A DNA stretch of 14,990 bases. Source: Clostridia bacterium. Its GTDB lineage: Bacteria; Bacillota; Clostridia; Christensenellales; Borkfalkiaceae. Location of the stretch: positions 1-14,990 of the forward strand of contig JAGCLN010000056.1 of NCBI GenBank assembly GCA_017646945.1, in the 5' to 3' direction. The translations under genes were made by a program, and so were the position numbers. Under the pieces are notes generated by a model. The model was given only the letters and a program-made list of their open reading frames with translations. It ran no database searches and was not told the DNA's origin. Numbering within the stretch: position 1 is the first letter of the stretch; every line of letters begins with the position of its first letter. Of the stretch, positions 13,479-14,990 are shown in pieces.

Positions 13479-14066
13479 ATGAGAAGTGCAGAAATAGTTA
13501 GAAAAACTAAAGAAACTGATATTAAACTTTATTTAGACCTTGACGGAACGGGCGCATCGGAAATAAATTCCGGTTGTGGCTTTTTTGACCATATGCTCAC
13601 GCTTTTTGCAAAGCACGGCAGGTTTGATTTAAACGTTACTTGCGTTGGTGACGTTGAAGTTGATTATCATCACACCGTTGAAGATATCGGTATTGCACTC
13701 GGTCAAGCGTTCAAGAAAGCGCTTGGAAACAAGGCGGGCATTACCCGTTACGGCGATACAACGCTTCCTATGGACGAAGCGCTTATCTTATCGGCAGTTG
13801 ATATCTCGGGCAGAAGTTTTCTTGCGTACGGTTTAAACCCAAGGGCAAAGCGCGTTGGTAATTTTGACGTGGAACTCGTTGAAGAATTTTTAATCGCATT
13901 TACAGTAAACGCAGGTATTAATCTTCACGTTAGCCAACTTGCAGGCAAAAACGTTCACCACATAATAGAAGGTGCGTTCAAGTCAATCGCAAGAAGTTTG
14001 AGAAAAGCAGTTAAGGTTGATAGCGACCTTGGTGGCGAAATACCTTCCACTAAAGGAGTTTTATAA
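13479..14066 (+). CDS. hisB: Imidazoleglycerol-phosphate dehydratase
   Basis: This enzyme dehydrates imidazole glycerol phosphate to imidazole acetol phosphate. The metal-binding repeats are visible: GFFDHML (34-40), DYHHTVEDIGIALG (62-75) with H64, H65 and E68, NLHVSQLAG with H150, and NVHHIIEGAFK with H160, H161 and E164. At 195 residues it is the stand-alone dehydratase, without the fused histidinol-phosphatase domain of enteric HisB. The phosphatase step must come from another gene, which is not in this window. The start is 3 bases after hisC with AGGAG just upstream. The stop overlaps hisH by one base (TAATG). Confidence 0.97.
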   Translation: MRSAEIVRKTKETDIKLYLDLDGTGASEINSGCGFFDHMLTLFAKHGRFDLNVTCVGDVEVDYHHTVEDIGIALGQAFKKALGNKAGITRYGDTTLPMDEALILSAVDISGRSFLAYGLNPRAKRVGNFDVELVEEFLIAFTVNAGINLHVSQLAGKNVHHIIEGAFKSIARSLRKAVKVDSDLGGEIPSTKGVL

Positions 14067-14677
14067 TGGTAGTTATAGTCGACTACGGCGTTGGTAATCT
14101 TTATTCGCTTAAAAGTTCTTTTAAAGCAATCGGTGAAGAGGTTATTACAACCGGTGATATTTCTATTATTGAAAAGGCGGATAAGATAATTCTTCCCGGC
14201 GTTGGCGCGTTTGAAGACGCGGCTAAAAAACTGTTTGATTCTGGGCTTGCAAGCGTGGTTATCGAGCGAGCAAATAGTAAAGTTCCGCTACTTGGAATTT
14301 GCCTTGGTATGCAACTTTTGTTCGATAAGAGTTTAGAGTATGGCGAGCATAAAGGGTTGGGGCTTATTAGTGGTGAAATCCGCCCTATAAGTTCAGTTAT
14401 ACCTAATGACCTTAAAATTCCGCACATCGGTTGGAACGCTTTAAAACTTAGAAAACCCAAGAGTGAAATATTCAAATATTTAAACGATGGCGACTGTGTT
14501 TACTTCGTTCATTCTTACTATGGCGCCGAGTGTGAAGACGCTATTATTGCAACTACGGAATACGGTGCAAACCTTACCGCAGCCGTTCAAAAGGGCAACG
14601 TTTACGGTTGTCAATTCCACCCCGAAAAAAGCGGTAGCGTGGGGCTTAGTATTTTAAAGGCTTTTTGTGAATTGTAA
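14066..14677 (+). CDS. hisH: Imidazole glycerol phosphate synthase, glutaminase subunit
   Basis: This is the class I glutamine amidotransferase subunit that supplies ammonia to HisF. The catalytic triad is visible as C79 in LLGICLGMQLLFD, and H185 and E187 in GCQFHPEKSG. The oxyanion-hole region is LPGVGAFEDA near 43-52. At 203 residues it is complete. It starts with ATG overlapping the hisB stop, preceded by TAAAGGAG (14051-14058). Its partner hisF is not in the window but would be expected after hisA. Confidence 0.97.
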   Translation: MVVIVDYGVGNLYSLKSSFKAIGEEVITTGDISIIEKADKIILPGVGAFEDAAKKLFDSGLASVVIERANSKVPLLGICLGMQLLFDKSLEYGEHKGLGLISGEIRPISSVIPNDLKIPHIGWNALKLRKPKSEIFKYLNDGDCVYFVHSYYGAECEDAIIATTEYGANLTAAVQKGNVYGCQFHPEKSGSVGLSILKAFCEL

Positions 14678-14679
14678 TT

Positions 14680-14990
14680 ATGAAAATTTTTCCTGCTATT
14701 GATTTGTTTGACGGAAAAGCCGTTAGACTTTATAAAGGCGATTACGCCCAAATGACGATTTACAGCGATAACCCCGTTGAAATTGCTCTCGACTTTGTTA
14801 ATGCCGGCGCAAAATATATGCACCTTGTTGATTTAGAAGGGGCTAAAAGCGGTGGCACGCCCAACGTTGAAACGATTAAAAATATCGTAAATGCAACCAA
14901 CTTATTCGTTGAAGTGGGCGGTGGCATTAGAAGTTTAGAAGTTATTAAAACTTATATTGACGCGGGCGTTTCGCGTGTTATACTTGGAAC
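14680..14990 (+). CDS. hisA: Phosphoribosylformimino-AICAR ribotide isomerase, 5' part
   Basis: The first 103 codons of HisA run off the window's right edge. This TIM-barrel enzyme isomerises ProFAR to PRFAR ahead of the HisH-HisF step. KIFPAIDLFDGKAVRLYKGD gives the N-terminal strand with the catalytic aspartate D8. YMHLVDLEGAKSG near 47-59 and VEVGGGIRS, a phosphate-binding loop, follow. HisF is similar, but the PAIDLFDGKAVRL start is that of HisA. The ATG is two bases after the hisH stop and lacks a clear ribosome binding site at normal spacing, so it probably depends on ribosomes finishing hisH. Confidence 0.94.
   Translation, partial: MKIFPAIDLFDGKAVRLYKGDYAQMTIYSDNPVEIALDFVNAGAKYMHLVDLEGAKSGGTPNVETIKNIVNATNLFVEVGGGIRSLEVIKTYIDAGVSRVILG

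Overview
The window reads as a stretch of chromosome from an anaerobic, moderately AT-rich Gram-positive bacterium of the Clostridia type. The clues are the tail of a formate--tetrahydrofolate ligase, ferredoxin-linked indolepyruvate oxidoreductase genes, AAGGAG-type ribosome binding sites, tightly overlapping genes, a YerC-type regulator and the HisZ plus short-HisG form of ATP phosphoribosyltransferase. The species cannot be named from the sequence. I saw no rRNA, tRNA, insertion sequence, prophage or CRISPR array.

Layout. (1) Bases 1-129 are the 3' end of fhs. (2) Bases 130-574 have no gene. They hold a degenerate tandem array of a unit of about 84 bases whose copies keep two small stem-loops; a candidate promoter and the alaS ribosome binding site follow it. 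(3) Bases 575-7965 are a run of seven same-strand genes with short gaps or overlaps: a short alanyl-tRNA synthetase without the C-terminal domain, phenylacetate-CoA ligase, IorA, IorB, a tandem ACT-domain protein, an amidohydrolase and a TraX-family membrane protein. (4) A bidirectional terminator (7966-7991) separates this run from a convergent minus-strand SLC13/CitMHS-like transporter (7996-9150), whose N-terminus carries seven histidines in its first 16 residues. (5) From about 9236 a promoter overlapped by a perfect inverted repeat drives yerC-hisZ-hisG-hisD-hisC-hisB-hisH-hisA; the last gene runs off the end.

How the genes work together. PaaK, IorA, IorB and the ACT protein form a recognisable arylacetate module: IorAB oxidatively decarboxylates aryl-pyruvates to aryl-acetyl-CoA with ferredoxin, PaaK interconverts arylacetates and their CoA thioesters, and the ACT protein may sense an amino acid. 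The his operon makes histidine from PRPP and ATP, with YerC as its likely local repressor. No histidinol-phosphate phosphatase is present in the window, so that step must be encoded elsewhere or further downstream.

Most of the window is ordinary metabolism. The parts most worth a second look are the structured tandem repeat upstream of alaS, the minimal AlaRS itself, the palindrome in the yerC/his promoter, and the histidine-codon cluster and apparently leaderless promoter of the transporter divergent from the his operon.
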